A stretch of DNA of 32,673 bases, taken from contig BFEA01000475.1 of the NCBI GenBank assembly GCA_003427395.1, positions 800,042 to 832,714 of the forward strand. The letters are read 5' to 3'. The DNA is from Chara braunii. Lineage: Eukaryota; Streptophyta; Charophyceae; Charales; Characeae. The notes beneath the pieces were generated by a model. That model had not been told where the DNA came from. It saw only the letters and a list, made by a program, of their open reading frames with translations, and ran no database searches. Made by a program: the position numbers and the translations under genes. Below are positions 18,863-29,621 of this stretch, one piece after another. Position 1 is the stretch's first letter; each line of letters opens with the position of its first letter.

Positions 18863-19007
18863 TGAAGCGTATGTCTATCCACTGTTACGCTTTCGTCGAC
18901 TAGAGCACACTTTCACTGTTCACCGAAGTTTCTCGTATTCCACGATAAGGCGCTCACTCACCACCGGCATGTCATCTGCAGCGGAGTTCACGCTAGCATT
19001 TCACATA

Positions 19008-19563
19008 GGAATGTGAGAATCACCAAACAGTGCAGCAAACACGCAGAAGTGCAGCATACACGTGGCGCTGACGCGCCCAAACCACACAGGATCAAAGTCG
19101 TACACAGTAATTCGATAGGTAATCAACCATAGCAATCGCATAACACCCAGAAACCTCCGTTTTTTCCACCTCTCCCACTGCAGCTGCACCCGACCACCTC
19201 GTCCGGACTTAGAGGACGGGAAACAACTCCAGAACCTGAAGGAACTACAACGTTGACTTTGATCCTATTATAGCCCATTGTTTCGCGAAAACGCACCGGT
19301 ACCCGGGCGCTTAAACCAATCTCGTCTAAGGGTCCCGTACCGCCCATCCAAAATCGCCAAGGGTCCAAAGGTCCTATGCTCAAAGGATACTCCATTCCGA
19401 CCCACAAGACTAGCCCAAAATTCAGGGTCCTGAATAGACTCACAGCACCTACAATAACACCGTGCCTAACTCTGTCGAAATAATCCCGACTATCACAGAC
19501 GACAGTACCCCAAAAAATACCTCAATTCCTGCTGCCCTGTTTTCCTCCAACTTTCAACCCTGT
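19008..19563 (-). repeat. PLE pseudo-LTR, right copy (5' with respect to the ORFs)
   Basis: Direct repeat of 13999-14554 at about 94% identity. It probably contains the promoter for ORF1, whose first Met lies about 145 bases inside the element. Short minus-strand frames run through it, but their differences from the left copy are mostly amino-acid changing, so coding function is unlikely. Confidence 0.95.
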
Positions 19564-21577
19564 AATGGTCTCGGCCACACCATAGATTGGCCATGGCCCA
19601 GATATATCGGCCAAACCCCGGCGTGGCCCGACCATGATTTTTTTTTTTTTTTTTTTTTTTTCCCGTCCCAGCCGCGGCGCGGCGCGACCATACGACGGAT
19701 TAAAAAAAAAACAAAAAAAAAAAACAAAGAAGAAGAAGACAAAAGTGCCTGTTTTGAACAGGCACCATGTGTATAACGCGGGCCACTGTTATTATCGCCG
19801 TTTTGAACTACGGTCGGGACGGATCTGCGGAAGACTGTTTTTTTTGCCCATTCAAAACGTGGGTTGTGACCCACCAGCCGTTGCCCCCCAAAAAAAAGGG
19901 AAGAAGAAGAAGACCCTGGGGCCAAGTCCCACATGCACGTCCAACAAGCTCCACCAGCCTCGACGCATACGGTTTCTACGACTTGAAAACTCAAAACAAA
20001 GGCAAAAAAGGAGAACCAAATGCCGCGGAAAGCTTTGATTCCCCTATTTCCCAAAATCAATGAATAACCAAATGCTACTGAAATCTTTGTCCATATTTTC
20101 TAAAAAGTAAAATGGAAGAAACAAAGACGGGGGTTCCGGACTGGCGGCACGGTAGCGCTAATTCTGCGCTATGCGGTCTGCTTCCGTTGGCGGCTGCCTC
20201 CAGTCGGCGGCCGAGTATGGAGAGGTGCTACGCTGAAACCACACTTTACTCTCATCGCCTCCCCTACCCTCCTTGGCCTCCGGGCTATGGTTGATAGCTT
20301 GATGCCCAGAGAAAAGTGTGCCATAGCCCCACCTCCTCCTTGATTGGGGGAGAGCGCGCCTTTGTGTTTGTGCTCACTGACAGGGACTATGGCATCCTGG
20401 CAGCCCTGCTCGAACGGGATTCATCAATTTACCCCAAGTACGCCAATTACACCAATCACCAACTACACTATCACACGGCACTCGAAGGACTATGGCGAGG
20501 ATGGCAGCAGCATCAGCACAAGCAGTGGGAGGGCTGTGATGACGGCGGGAGTGTTGTCTACAACTCCAATGGAACAGGGTGACTCACCAGACCTGGTCGA
20601 AACAATGAAGAGTATCTGGCCGAGGTTTTGGCTTGATACACTCCCTAAATCTCAGAGGAGCAGGGGAGAATGCAACACAGAACAGAACTATTGGAGACGA
20701 CGTTGCTGCGGACAGTGGGATAGTCTGCAGCAATGGTGGGAGCCTGTCCGCAGTTTCAAGAGAGCGCCAGTACCAGTTCCGTCATGACTGCGTGTTTCAT
20801 ATTTCGGGCTGCTCTGAATCTGTCCATAGTTGGAGCGAGAAGAGGATCCGGTGCTCTGAATGTGTCCAGGTGCTCTGAATTTGTCCCTGTTGGTAGGTTA
20901 GACTGGTTGATTGCGGGCAGGTAGAGATAAGACTTCTTCTGCTCTCTCATGGGATAGAGTGAAATAGCGAGGTAGGTCGTTCTCTCATTTTGGGTTGCTC
21001 TGTATTTGTCCATGGCCTTAGGGAACATTCATCTGTTGTGACGTGTGTTTTTTTTTGGCTTGAGAGATAGAGAGAGAGACAGGTCAAAATGGGACCTGCT
21101 GCTCTCTTCTTGCTTATTTCTGCACCTCTGTTCCTGCATATAGTGACATCACGGGATATTTTAATTTGGGGCAAGTACTTTTTTTTTTTTTTTTTTTTTT
21201 TGAGAATGCTGTTCATATTTCTCGTCAAAAACTAGGAAACGGGCCCAGCGTCCCTCACATAGATGCTGTAACCATCCGGGGCTAAGAAAGGCACTTCTGG
21301 CCAACCCTATCCCCAACTACAGCCATCCAGCTACCGAGACCCCAACCCTTCCCCCAGTACTATCAACCCCAAGCTGCCATGGAGATAACGAAGAAAACAA
21401 TCATTACCTTAACACAAAAGACAGAATTATCACCCTAAGCACGAAAGAGAGAACTATCACCCTATCACCCTGTAGGGGTCGCACATCACAAAAGTCTACA
21501 GCACCCAATATTCACGTCGCAATCCTATCATACTGTCCTTGAACAGTCGATGACCACAGGCAATAATCGTTCGTGAC
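19564..21577. other. Non-coding flank right of the PLE
   Basis: It starts with the resumed 36-bp minisatellite (to about 19640), a T-rich run (19638-19661) and A-rich runs. A perfect hairpin GTGCCTGTT/AACAGGCAC lies at 19745-19765 and sits in sequence related, inverted, to the 49-bp minisatellite at 13551. A 147-codon frame at 20344-20787 is unbroken but matches no family I know. GCTCTG-W-AT-N-TGTCC occurs four times (about 20811, 20852, 20871, 20997). A 22-base T run lies at about 21180-21201. No host gene is supported. Confidence 0.45.
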
Positions 21578-21723
21578 ATCGATGAGGAAACAACCGTAAT
21601 ATAGTGTCGAGTTTCACATCAGTCAGAGTTCAACTATCTATGGAGCAGAAATCGATGAGAAAACAACCGTAATATAGCGTCGAGTTTCACATCAGTCAGA
21701 GTTCAACTATCTATGGAGCAGAA
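21578..21723. repeat. 73-bp perfect-length tandem duplication
   Basis: Copies 21578-21650 and 21651-21723, starting ATCGATGAG, differ at only about two bases and have no indel. Confidence 0.95.
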
Positions 21724-21794
21724 ACAGCCACACGAAGTCACACACCATGCCCAAAATTATCTCCGAACCGAGCTATCTGCAGAGCAAGACCAGC

Positions 21795-21890
21795 TTCACC
21801 TAAGCTAACAGACGTCACCCCAAAACGACAGACCTAATGAGGGGGCAGCATCCGGCCCATCATTCCAGGTGATCCCCGGAAGGTGGGAGA
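21795..21890. repeat. Dispersed repeat, copy left of LINE-B
   Basis: About 96 bases beginning TTCACCTAAGC and ending GTGGGAGA, with GACAGACCT-R-ATGAGG and GCATCCGGCCCATCATTCCA inside. The same unit is at 31573-31666 in the same orientation, so the two copies bracket LINE-B and its repeats. Confidence 0.85.
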
Positions 21891-21897
21891 AGTCGGC

Positions 21898-22370
21898 AGA
21901 AGGATAAGCACATCAGAGTGTGGGTAAGTGGAAGACAACGGAGGGAGGTGCGTGACACCAATAAGGAGATCGGTGGAGAAGGACGAGCCTCTACAGCAAC
22001 GAGAGGAAAAATAGGGGCGTCGAGATTAGTAAAGATATAGCGCACGAGCGGCTATCAAAGAGAAGAGAGACACAGCAATTGGAGGGAGAAGGACAAGCAC
22101 ATCAGAGCGTGGGTAAGTGGAAGCCAACGGAGGGAGGTGAGCGACGCCAACGAGGAGACCGGGGAGAGGGACGAGCCTCTACAGAAGCGAGAGGAAAAGA
22201 AGGGAGGTCGAGATTAGTCAAGACATAGCGCAATCGGAGGAAGAAGGACAAGCACATCAGAGCGTGGGTAAGTGGAAGACAACGGAGGGAGCGACACCAA
22301 CGAGGAGATCGGTGGGGAAGGACAAGCCTCTACAAAAGTGAGAGAGAAAAGAAAGGGGGGGTCATAAAAT
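21898..22370. repeat. Three tandem monomers of about 130-155 bp before LINE-B
   Basis: Units start at 21898, 22087 and 22242. They share AGAAGGA-Y-AAGCACATCAGAG, then GTGGGTAAGTGGAAG, then ACGAGCCTCTACA-like blocks and, in units 1 and 2, TCGAGATTAGT followed by TAGCGCA. About 33 extra bases lie between units 1 and 2. The array ends about 500 bases before LINE-B ORF1. Tandem 5' UTR monomers with promoter activity are known in some mammalian L1s; whether these play that role here is inference. Confidence 0.85.
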
Positions 22371-22590
22371 CGAAAGTGTATAAGACGTGGAAGAAAAAAC
22401 GTGACAACAATAGGGGAAAGGGGCAACCGAGGACATCAACAGACCACGACGGCGGCGATTGTACAATCTGAGGAAAATGAGGAGCAACGCGGCGAAAGAA
22501 GGAAACGAGAAGAAAAAGAGGAGTTAAGGCAGCCGCCTTCCTCAGGGGTCTCGGTGGGATTACTCCCCCGAGGAGGAGGCCGACTGAGCA

Positions 22591-22800
22591 CTGTTGGACG
22601 AGATCGGTAAACTTCTCGCACCCCTCCCGTTATCTCCCCCGATCTGGCCTCTCCCGACCCGACCTACCCACACCACACACTTTGGCAAACTCCTCGTACC
22701 CTTCCTGTTACCTTCCCATGATCTCTCCCTAGCGTTGTTAGACAAGAATCGGTAAATTCCTCGCACCCCTCCTGTTATCTCCTTTGATCTGGTATCTTCC
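22591..22800. repeat. Three imperfect units of about 70-75 bp directly before LINE-B ORF1
   Basis: Related blocks with GG-Y-AAA-Y-T-CCTCG-Y-ACCC-like sequence followed by CTGTTATCTCC-like sequence start near 22605, 22680 and 22750. They are pyrimidine-rich and end about 65 bases before the ORF1 start. Confidence 0.6.
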
Positions 22801-22864
22801 ACCCCGATTCCTCCTCCCCCCGAAAGAATATCGACTTACAAGTGACATTCCGTGCCCATTCTAG

Positions 22865-24706
22865 ATGACGCCAATCAAGCAGGCAGCCAGAAACAGAAGG
22901 AAGGGGGAAACCTTGCTATATCGTGGCGCGATGAGACAACACGAGACTTGGAAGCACTATATTCCAAAGGGAGCAAACACGGTTACTGGCCATGAGAATG
23001 GAAAGGGCGAACATGATAGCCAGCAGAATCGAGGGAAAGACAACCCGCCTGGCTTACCACCTGGCAAGGAAGTAGAGTTACAGAATAAGACGGACAAGTT
23101 TTCTAACACGGACAAAACTGAAGCCCGATCATCCCAAGCATCCTCCTCCACGTCCTGGGCTGAAAAGCTAAAAGGTCCTTACAGCGGCACGTCACTCAAA
23201 GTTAGAAGAGGGGAATTGGGAGGAGATGAAGAGAGACAAGGAATCGAAATCCCTTTGGATAATCTCACGACGGCCAGTGCTTTTTTTCTTACAAAATTTC
23301 TAACCAGTTCAGAAGACAAACTGATAAACCAAGGGGGTAAACAACGTAGAATAAAGGCTCTCCCTACCGGAAAGGTGCAGGAAAGGGATGAGATTTACAC
23401 CCGCCATGCGAGTAATTGGGTGTTGTACGACGATGCCACATACAAAACGACGAATGATAAAATACTCTGGATTAGGAAGAGGTGAGCGATGCTTAAAGGA
23501 TCAGAGGAAGGAGCACGAGACTTCTTCCTAATCCAGGTGCTTTCGTCAACAGTATATACCATTATCTGCATGTTTGATGCTGACAAACGCACAATGGACG
23601 CCTGGCGCAGCATCCGCTGCGGCCGATCAGTAGTTTGGATTTACCCATGGTCTCCGCAGAGACAACAGAAAGCGGCCGAGAACAGGCAACAACTAATGGC
23701 AGACTGGTATTGGGTTGAATTCAGGCATGTCCCGATTGAGATTCAGACGACGTTCATACAGGATTTGGTACAAAAATACGATATTGTGGATTTTATCGAC
23801 CCCTTGTCGTCTTATGTCGCTAAAAGGGACGACTACCTAATGTTAGCCTTGGATCTTCCCAAGGATCACGTCTTCCAAATCGACGACGTGATTGAGTCTC
23901 GCATAGGGGGGCAGGAGTTCAAAATCCACACTGCACACAAGAGCCGCCCCTGGTGTTTTAGGTGCCAGGCCTATGGCCATGCAGCGGCCGAAACAGGATG
24001 TCCGCAAAACCCCGCCAAGAAAATCAAGGCTACGGGCCGCCTGCTCCGCGATCCCTTTCAGGCGACGTTCTGGAGAACAGTTGATCCCGGGCATGAGCGG
24101 TGGGTGTACATAGATGAACAATCGCAAGAAGGGGGAGAGGGGTTGGGAATGGGAAGGGAAGGAAGGAATTAACTGGGAAACGAAGCCCCCAAAAGAGTGG
24201 TCCCCTCCTCAAACGGTGCAGAAACGCATGAACACGCCGGAAGGGCACCCAACACAACCCCCCCCCCCCCTGCGCTAGAGCCACAGAAAAAGGGGGAACA
24301 GGAACACCGCCTTCAGAATCAGATGGAGCTGCAGAAGCTGCAGGAGTCGCAGGGTGGAGGGGGTGAGGTACCCCAAAACCAGATAAAACTGCAAAAAAGT
24401 CGGGGAAAGGAACCTCTGCCCCAGGACTTTATCTATAAAACGGATGTGGCTGAAGTATGGAAGCAAGCTCACCCATCCAAGCAAGCCCATCCGACAAAGA
24501 AGGTGGGACAGAGGGAGGGCCAAAAAGAGAGACCGAAGAGTGACAGGGACACAAAGAACCCCCTTAAACTGAATGCAATACGAGAAGGGACAACAAACCG
24601 ATTCGCTCCCCTGTCTTCTGACGAAGAAGGAAAGGAACTGCAGATAGAGGGTAGGGAGTCCGTAGCAGAGGTAAAACTGGTACAAAAAGGGGAACTGGGG
24701 GAATGA
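22865..24706 (+). pseudogene. LINE-B ORF1, gag-like with CCHC knuckle
   Basis: One frame runs from an ATG at 22865, broken by TGA (23483-23485) and TAA (24170-24172), to 24706. The N-terminal 200 residues are hydrophilic. The middle (about 23560-23870) contains RTMDAWRSIRCGRSVVWIYP and WYWVEFRHVPIEIQ, like the RNA-binding region that precedes the zinc knuckle in plant LINE ORF1. The knuckle is CFRCQAYGHAAAETGC (about 23950-24003), with x6 rather than the usual x4 between His and last Cys. After the TAA the frame is Gln/Lys/Pro-rich and ends with NRFAPLSSDEEG, a motif common in plant LINE ORF1 tails. The product should bind element RNA. Confidence 0.8.
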
Positions 24707-24839
24707 CATAGAGATGACACAAAACCAACGGAACGAAGAGCAGAATGGAACAACAGTGGAAATGCAGCAACCCCCCTAGCTGGAGTGGGGTTGCAGCAAG
24801 GGAGTAGATCCCCTGGGACAGGCCTCTGGAACGCAACCA

Positions 24840-25782
24840 ATGGACGTGGAGGACTCACCCCACCCCTTTAACATCGAGATGGCAGATCAGGAAGCGGAAC
24901 AACAAGAGTACACCTTGGGCCAGGGAGATGTAGAAACGAAACTCAGGGCCCCGGGGGATTGGCTGATAAACCACCTCAAGCCGCTGCACCCAAACCTGCC
25001 CCTGTCATTCTGGGACTCCCCCTACATCCATCTCTTCGAGATGCTTGACAATAGCTAGACCTTGAAACAAGCCCTGGACCGGGGCTTAGCGGGCCAAATG
25101 AGCTGGTACACGGTCCTCGGGCGAATATGGCATATAACACAAAGACAATTTCACTGTCCACACCTGGAAGCAGGGCAGGGGGACAAGAACAATCAACCAG
25201 ACGCACAACACTCAGACCAGCTACAGTCACAGCCCCCGAGGGAAACCTCACTGGACACAACCAATCAAGACATACCCGAACCATCCAGGAGGTCAAAACT
25301 GCTCCATCTAGTTGAAAAAGGTCGCCATGACGCCCCTGTAACGAGAGAAAATAAGGTTTTAGTTCTGCCAGTGAGAAGGGGGGGAGAAAGATGGGAGTTG
25401 GGACTGTTGCAGGCAGAACACAATGAATACACCCCGATTTTTGGAGGGGTAACCCTTAAAGGGTGGTGACAGGAGGACCCCGGAGGGTTTGGCCTCAAAC
25501 TAGCAAACTTTTATTGCAGAGCACTTCGAACCCGGCGCCACGACTACCTTAAGAGCGTCAGGAGGCCCCAATAACATTGCGGACGGGGACATATACGTGC
25601 TATTTGAGGAGCACAAAGAGGCGGGCCTCACTTGGTGCTCATGCAACGCGTTGCTCGAACTGCAAAGTCTCAAGGTAAAGCCTAGCTACGCGTGGTCCAG
25701 CGAGGACTTGCTTACCTGTTTATGCAAGATTCTGCGCAAAAACATCTTCAACAATGAGGTAGCCTGGGATAAACAAAAATGA
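24840..25782 (+). pseudogene. LINE-B unexplained ORF between ORF1 and endonuclease
   Basis: From 24840 a frame with one TAG (25056-25058) runs to 25469. Its first part has DWLINHLKPLHPNLPLSFWD and, just past the stop, LAGQMSWYTVLGRIWHIT; the end has GERWELGLLQAEHNEYTPIF. After a frame change, 25530-25782 gives FEPGATTTLRASGGPNNIAD, then IYVLFEEHKEAGLTWCSCNA and SYAWSSEDLLTCLCKILRKN. Trp and Cys content and ordered hydrophobic blocks suggest a folded protein. I recognise no domain. It could be a C-terminal extension of ORF1, an N-terminal extension of ORF2 or a separate ORF. LINE-A is truncated and gives no comparison. Confidence 0.5.
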
Positions 25783-25836
25783 CATCGTTTTTGAAAAAAT
25801 ATACCGAATGGAAGGTAGGGGAAGGATAACAATGGA

Positions 25837-26700
25837 ATGGACTGGGTTGGCATACTTTACGGTAAAAACCAAGCGTGGAAGCGCACACTACAGACGGTCG
25901 ACCTAGACCTTCGCTCCATCAATATCAACGGGCTCGCCGCTCCAAATCAAGAGAAGGCACAGGCCCTATGGGATTTGCTACGAGGCATGGGAGGAAGGGT
26001 ATGGCCAGATGTGATCTGCATCCAAGAGACATACTTAATGGATACCCCAGCAGGTCGTTCAAGCCTTCTCCCCTGCTCCTGGACGAGTCGGGGTGGCGGT
26101 ATGGATCCCGCCGGATTCCCGATTTGAGGTGATCAGATGGGAACAGGATGAGGAGGAAGGTAGGTGGGTGTCGGTCTTGGGGATGCTGGAACTTGAAGTG
26201 GTGAGTATTTTTGGCTTTACGCCCCGAACACAACGCAAGAACGTCAAATCTTTTTTGACAAGATCAGGGATAAGGTCCAAGAGGATATACAACTGGATAT
26301 CCCGCTTATGCTAGCGGGCGACTTCAACGCCGCACCGGACAGATGGTTAGACCGATGGAGAATCCCTCCCTCCACTGCAAACTCGGTAGAGAGTGATGAA
26401 CATATATTGGAGGACCTATGTTCATCACTTTCTCTTTTTTATTCTTTCACACGCTTCTTTCCCACTGAATGACAGTTCACTTGCATCAAACACAATGACC
26501 CCTCCAAGCCATCACGCTCTAGAATCGATTTGATTTTCCTATCCCTCACCATAGAAGGAGCACTCACGCATGCGGCAATTCTGCAGGCCAGCCCCTCTCC
26601 TGGTCTCGACCATAAAATGTGCATGGCAGCACTCACCTTTCAAAAACGTCATGACCAGGGGCGACACTACTATAAACTAAATACTTCTATATTATGGCTA
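25837..26700 (+). pseudogene. LINE-B ORF2, EEP (APE-type) endonuclease
   Basis: The order of motifs is that of L1-type nucleases: LRSININGLAAPNQEKAQAL (about 25910), DVICIQET with the catalytic Glu (about 26010), VGVAVWIPPDSRF (about 26090), YAPNTTQERQIFFDKI (about 26218), LAGDFNAAPDRW (about 26310) with Asp and Asn, SRIDLIFLS (about 26520), and PGLDHKMC with the last His (about 26605). These lie in several frames, with shifts near 26060 and 26215, and TGA at 26470 stands where Trp is likely. The enzyme nicks target DNA to prime reverse transcription. Confidence 0.88.
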
Positions 26701-29621
26701 CAGAACTTTCAATAGTACCTGCGACAGGCATGGGCCTATTGGAAGGACCACCGCCCAAAACTTGACTCTCAAGTGACTTGGTTCAACAATGGCCTATTTT
26801 TTCTATCAAGGAAATGTAATGAATTCTCCAAACAGTTAGCGGCCCAACGTCACCAGCAGGAAATGGAAACCATGAACCACCTTGTTGATCTTGAACAGCA
26901 AGGGTTTTCGTATGGACCAGACCTCCCTGAAAGTTGGGAAAGATTGACACAAATACAATCCTTGAAAGACCAACTCTTAAGACATGTCCAATACCGATGG
27001 CAAGGTGCACGAATCCGGGGTAAGCAATCCAAATACAATTCAGAAGGAACAATAGGCAAGGATTTCTTCAGACTAGCTCAAACAAGGACAAAACGCTCGA
27101 CGATTGAAGCGCTACATGACCCAGAAGCAGACGAGGCGCAACCCGCAATAACAAATACCCGGTACGTCGAAATTACACGAGATTTTTTCAAAGATCTGTT
27201 TGCATCACATATCTCGCCAATGGAGGAAGGAGCGCGCCATCAGATGATAGAAGAATTCCTCTCCCCCCTGGACGGGTCCCTGTCGGAGAACCAAAAGGAA
27301 AAACTCGAAGCACCGCTCGTCAAGGACGAAATCTGGACAACACTCATGCAAACGAAAGAAGACAAATCACCAGGTCTGGATGGACTCCCCAAGGAATTAT
27401 GAAAAACCATGTGGGACACAATGAACCAGGACTTAATGGACTACTACTCGGAAGTATGGTCAACAGGCGGGATGGGAGAGATGGTGGGACAAGGGATCTT
27501 AACATTACTATACAAAAAAGGCGATAAGAAGAACATCCGGAACTACAGGCCCATCACCCTCCTCACAGTGACGTTCAAAATGCTAGCCAAAGCACTAGCA
27601 AACAGGATGATTCCGCTACTGGAGGACGTAAGACACTTTGCCCAGACCGGTTTTATGTGTAGTCGAAACATCCAAGAGAACATCCTGCTGGTCCACGAGG
27701 TCTTACAACTCGCCAGACATTCGCGCCAAAATGCAGCATTGGTCTTTATAAACTTTGAAAAAGCATATGACCACGTTGACTGACTCTTTCTAGATAAATG
27801 TTTACCAAAAATAAAATTTGGGCTGGTATTTTGAAGGCGGGTACGGATTTTGCATAGCCCCCCCGATAAAACTTGAACGGTCGGTTCGCCAGGGTGATCC
27901 CATCACCCCCTTCCTTTTTTTAGTCATCATGGAGCCCTTACGGCCAACTTGCGAAAAAACAAGGACATCTTTAGAATAAAAATAGCACACATACCAGAAG
28001 AGGCAGTCCCGATCTGCTCTTTATTCGCAGACGATCTCACTATCATGGCGGAAGCCACCTCCTCCAACATGGAAGAGATCCAGTGTCTGATGGAGAGGTT
28101 TTCCCAAGTCTCCGACATGAAAGTCAACTGGGGAAGCAAGACACAAGGATGGTGGATCCACTACCAAGGAGGTCGGCCACCAGAAAACCCCCGCATTGCA
28201 TGGCAGCCTTTGGAAGCCCCTCTTAGAGTCTTGGGAGTCTCCATGACAGTGATAGGTCGCTCCCCTACGAATGAGGAATGGATCAGCGCCCCGGCCCTGG
28301 CCAAATTGGCTAAGTGGCGGAACAAAACCACCTCGGTTTTTGGCAGGTCATTGGTCATAAACAATGTAGTGCTAGCAACAACCTGGTACAAATCATTGCT
28401 ATGGCCCTTAAGCAAGCAGGCGCTCCAATCCTTGAAAGCAAAACTGGCAGCTTACTTATGGAGGGGGGATGACGAGCGGACACACGTGATTAGTAGAGTA
28501 GCATGGGATTCCATCATTCAGCCCAAATCCGTTGGAGGCTTGGGGATTATAGACCCGACTATACAAGCACAAGCCCTGCGGCTTCAATGGCTTAAAAAAC
28601 TCATTCTCACCTTAGACAGTCCGTGGAAAATCCTGGCCCTGGAACATCTGGCCAGACTGGCCCCAACTGCCCCCCCCGATGTGCACCCTTTGACCTGGTT
28701 AGATGACAGGTACTGGACCATACCACGGAAATGGCATACGGGAGAAGGACACGAGGAAGATGCTATGGACCAGTTCTGGCCCACCGTACTCAAGACCTTG
28801 TGGAAGCTCCCCCTTCCTAATAAGCAACCTCCAGAAAGATGGGAAGAAATCTACCGTCAACCCCATTTTGGGAATTGCTGGCTGGTAGACAAACACGGGC
28901 GGGTAAAGTGCAGCTCGGCATCCCCCTGGAAAGGATGGGTTAAGAATGGGGTAACTCGGATAGGGGATCTATGGGATGCAGACCAAAGGAAATGGAGGAC
29001 AGGGGAAGAGCTGCGTAGCCGTCTAAAATACTGTCGCTTTAGGGAGGCAAACCTGGAGGAGCTACTGGACACTGTCCCCTTGGCATGGTACAGAACCCTT
29101 AGAAAAGGCCCGAAATTTAGAGAGGGGGACTGGGTGGCCAGGAGAGGGGAGACAGGGCGCATAGGATTGATCCACACAGTCAGAAGCCAAGATGTACTAA
29201 TGGAGTGGTACGCAGTTAATAAGATGGGGGCACTTCAGGGAAGTCAAGATCCTCTCGAATGGAAGGAAAAATCGGCCATCTTCAGGGTCCGGGTATTGGG
29301 GGAAGGAAAGGAGGCGATGGCCTTTCAGCCAAACACTGGAATCCAACACCTGGCACTGGATCCACTGGAGTGGAGGTGGACCCCAGCCACACTCAAAACA
29401 ACCCCCCCCCGCCACACACGCCATATCCACCTACACAAGCTCTCAGTCAAATCCACTTATAGGCTGCTGAGGCCCAAACGCCCGCTGCGAGAGACAATAA
29501 TTGATCAATGGGCCAAACATCTCAATGTAGAGAGGAGTGACAGGAGTCTGCTCACACTGATACGTCGGATACGGTGGTTTCAGGAGGGCGGAACCAAGCC
29601 AGCCAAAATCACTTCCCTAAA
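26701..29621 (+). pseudogene. LINE-B ORF2, linker and reverse transcriptase
   Basis: The linker TWFNNGLFFLSRKCNEF and RYVEITRDFFKDLFASHI leads to the RT: SPGLDGLPKEL (27370), LTLLYKKGDKKNIRNYRPI (about 27497), INFEKAYDHVD with the first catalytic Asp (about 27750), a degraded block near 27880-27930, and the catalytic FADDL (28024-28038). From 27949 a single clean frame continues through thumb and connection (RSLVINNVVLATTWYKSLLW, YLWRGDDERTHVISRVAWD) to the foldback insertion. Stops: TAG 26713, TGA 27400 and TGA 27781. At all three LINE-A has a sense codon (CAG, TGG, TGG). The last part before the insertion includes KSTYRLLRPKRPLRETIID. Confidence 0.9.

Larger units (their letters stand above)
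13999..19563 (-). mobile_element. Penelope-like retroelement with N-terminal GIY-YIG (Chlamys-like), 5.6 kb, full length
   Basis: Two 556-base direct repeats (13999-14554 and 19008-19563) enclose two ORFs on the minus strand. The second encodes, in order, a GIY-YIG nuclease, a CxC motif and a reverse transcriptase of the Penelope/telomerase type. This permuted order, with a CxC linker and pseudo-LTRs, is the published definition of the Naiad/Chlamys PLEs; Chlamys occur in green algae, spike mosses and slime moulds. The first ORF is gag-like. Possible target-site duplication ATGG: it precedes the left repeat (13997-14000) and follows the right one (19565-19568). ORF2 is broken by a frameshift and stops, so this copy is inactive. 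No hammerhead ribozyme was found in the repeats, as expected for this class. Confidence 0.88.

Noticed and set aside
19123-19443. Protein encoded in the pseudo-LTR (106 codons right, shorter left)
   Set aside because: Differences between the two repeat copies often change amino acids in these overlapping frames, and the left copy has an earlier stop, so I see no sign of coding constraint.
19008-19563. Hammerhead ribozyme in the PLE pseudo-LTRs
   Set aside because: The minus strand has near-boxes (TTAGACGAG, CCGGACGAGG and GCGAAAC), but no intact CTGANGA with a following stem and GAAA. Permuted PLEs are reported to lack canonical hammerheads.
20344-20787. Host gene exon of 147 codons
   Set aside because: The frame is open, but overlapping frames are open too. 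No splice signals, homology or promoter could be identified, so I left it as non-coding.
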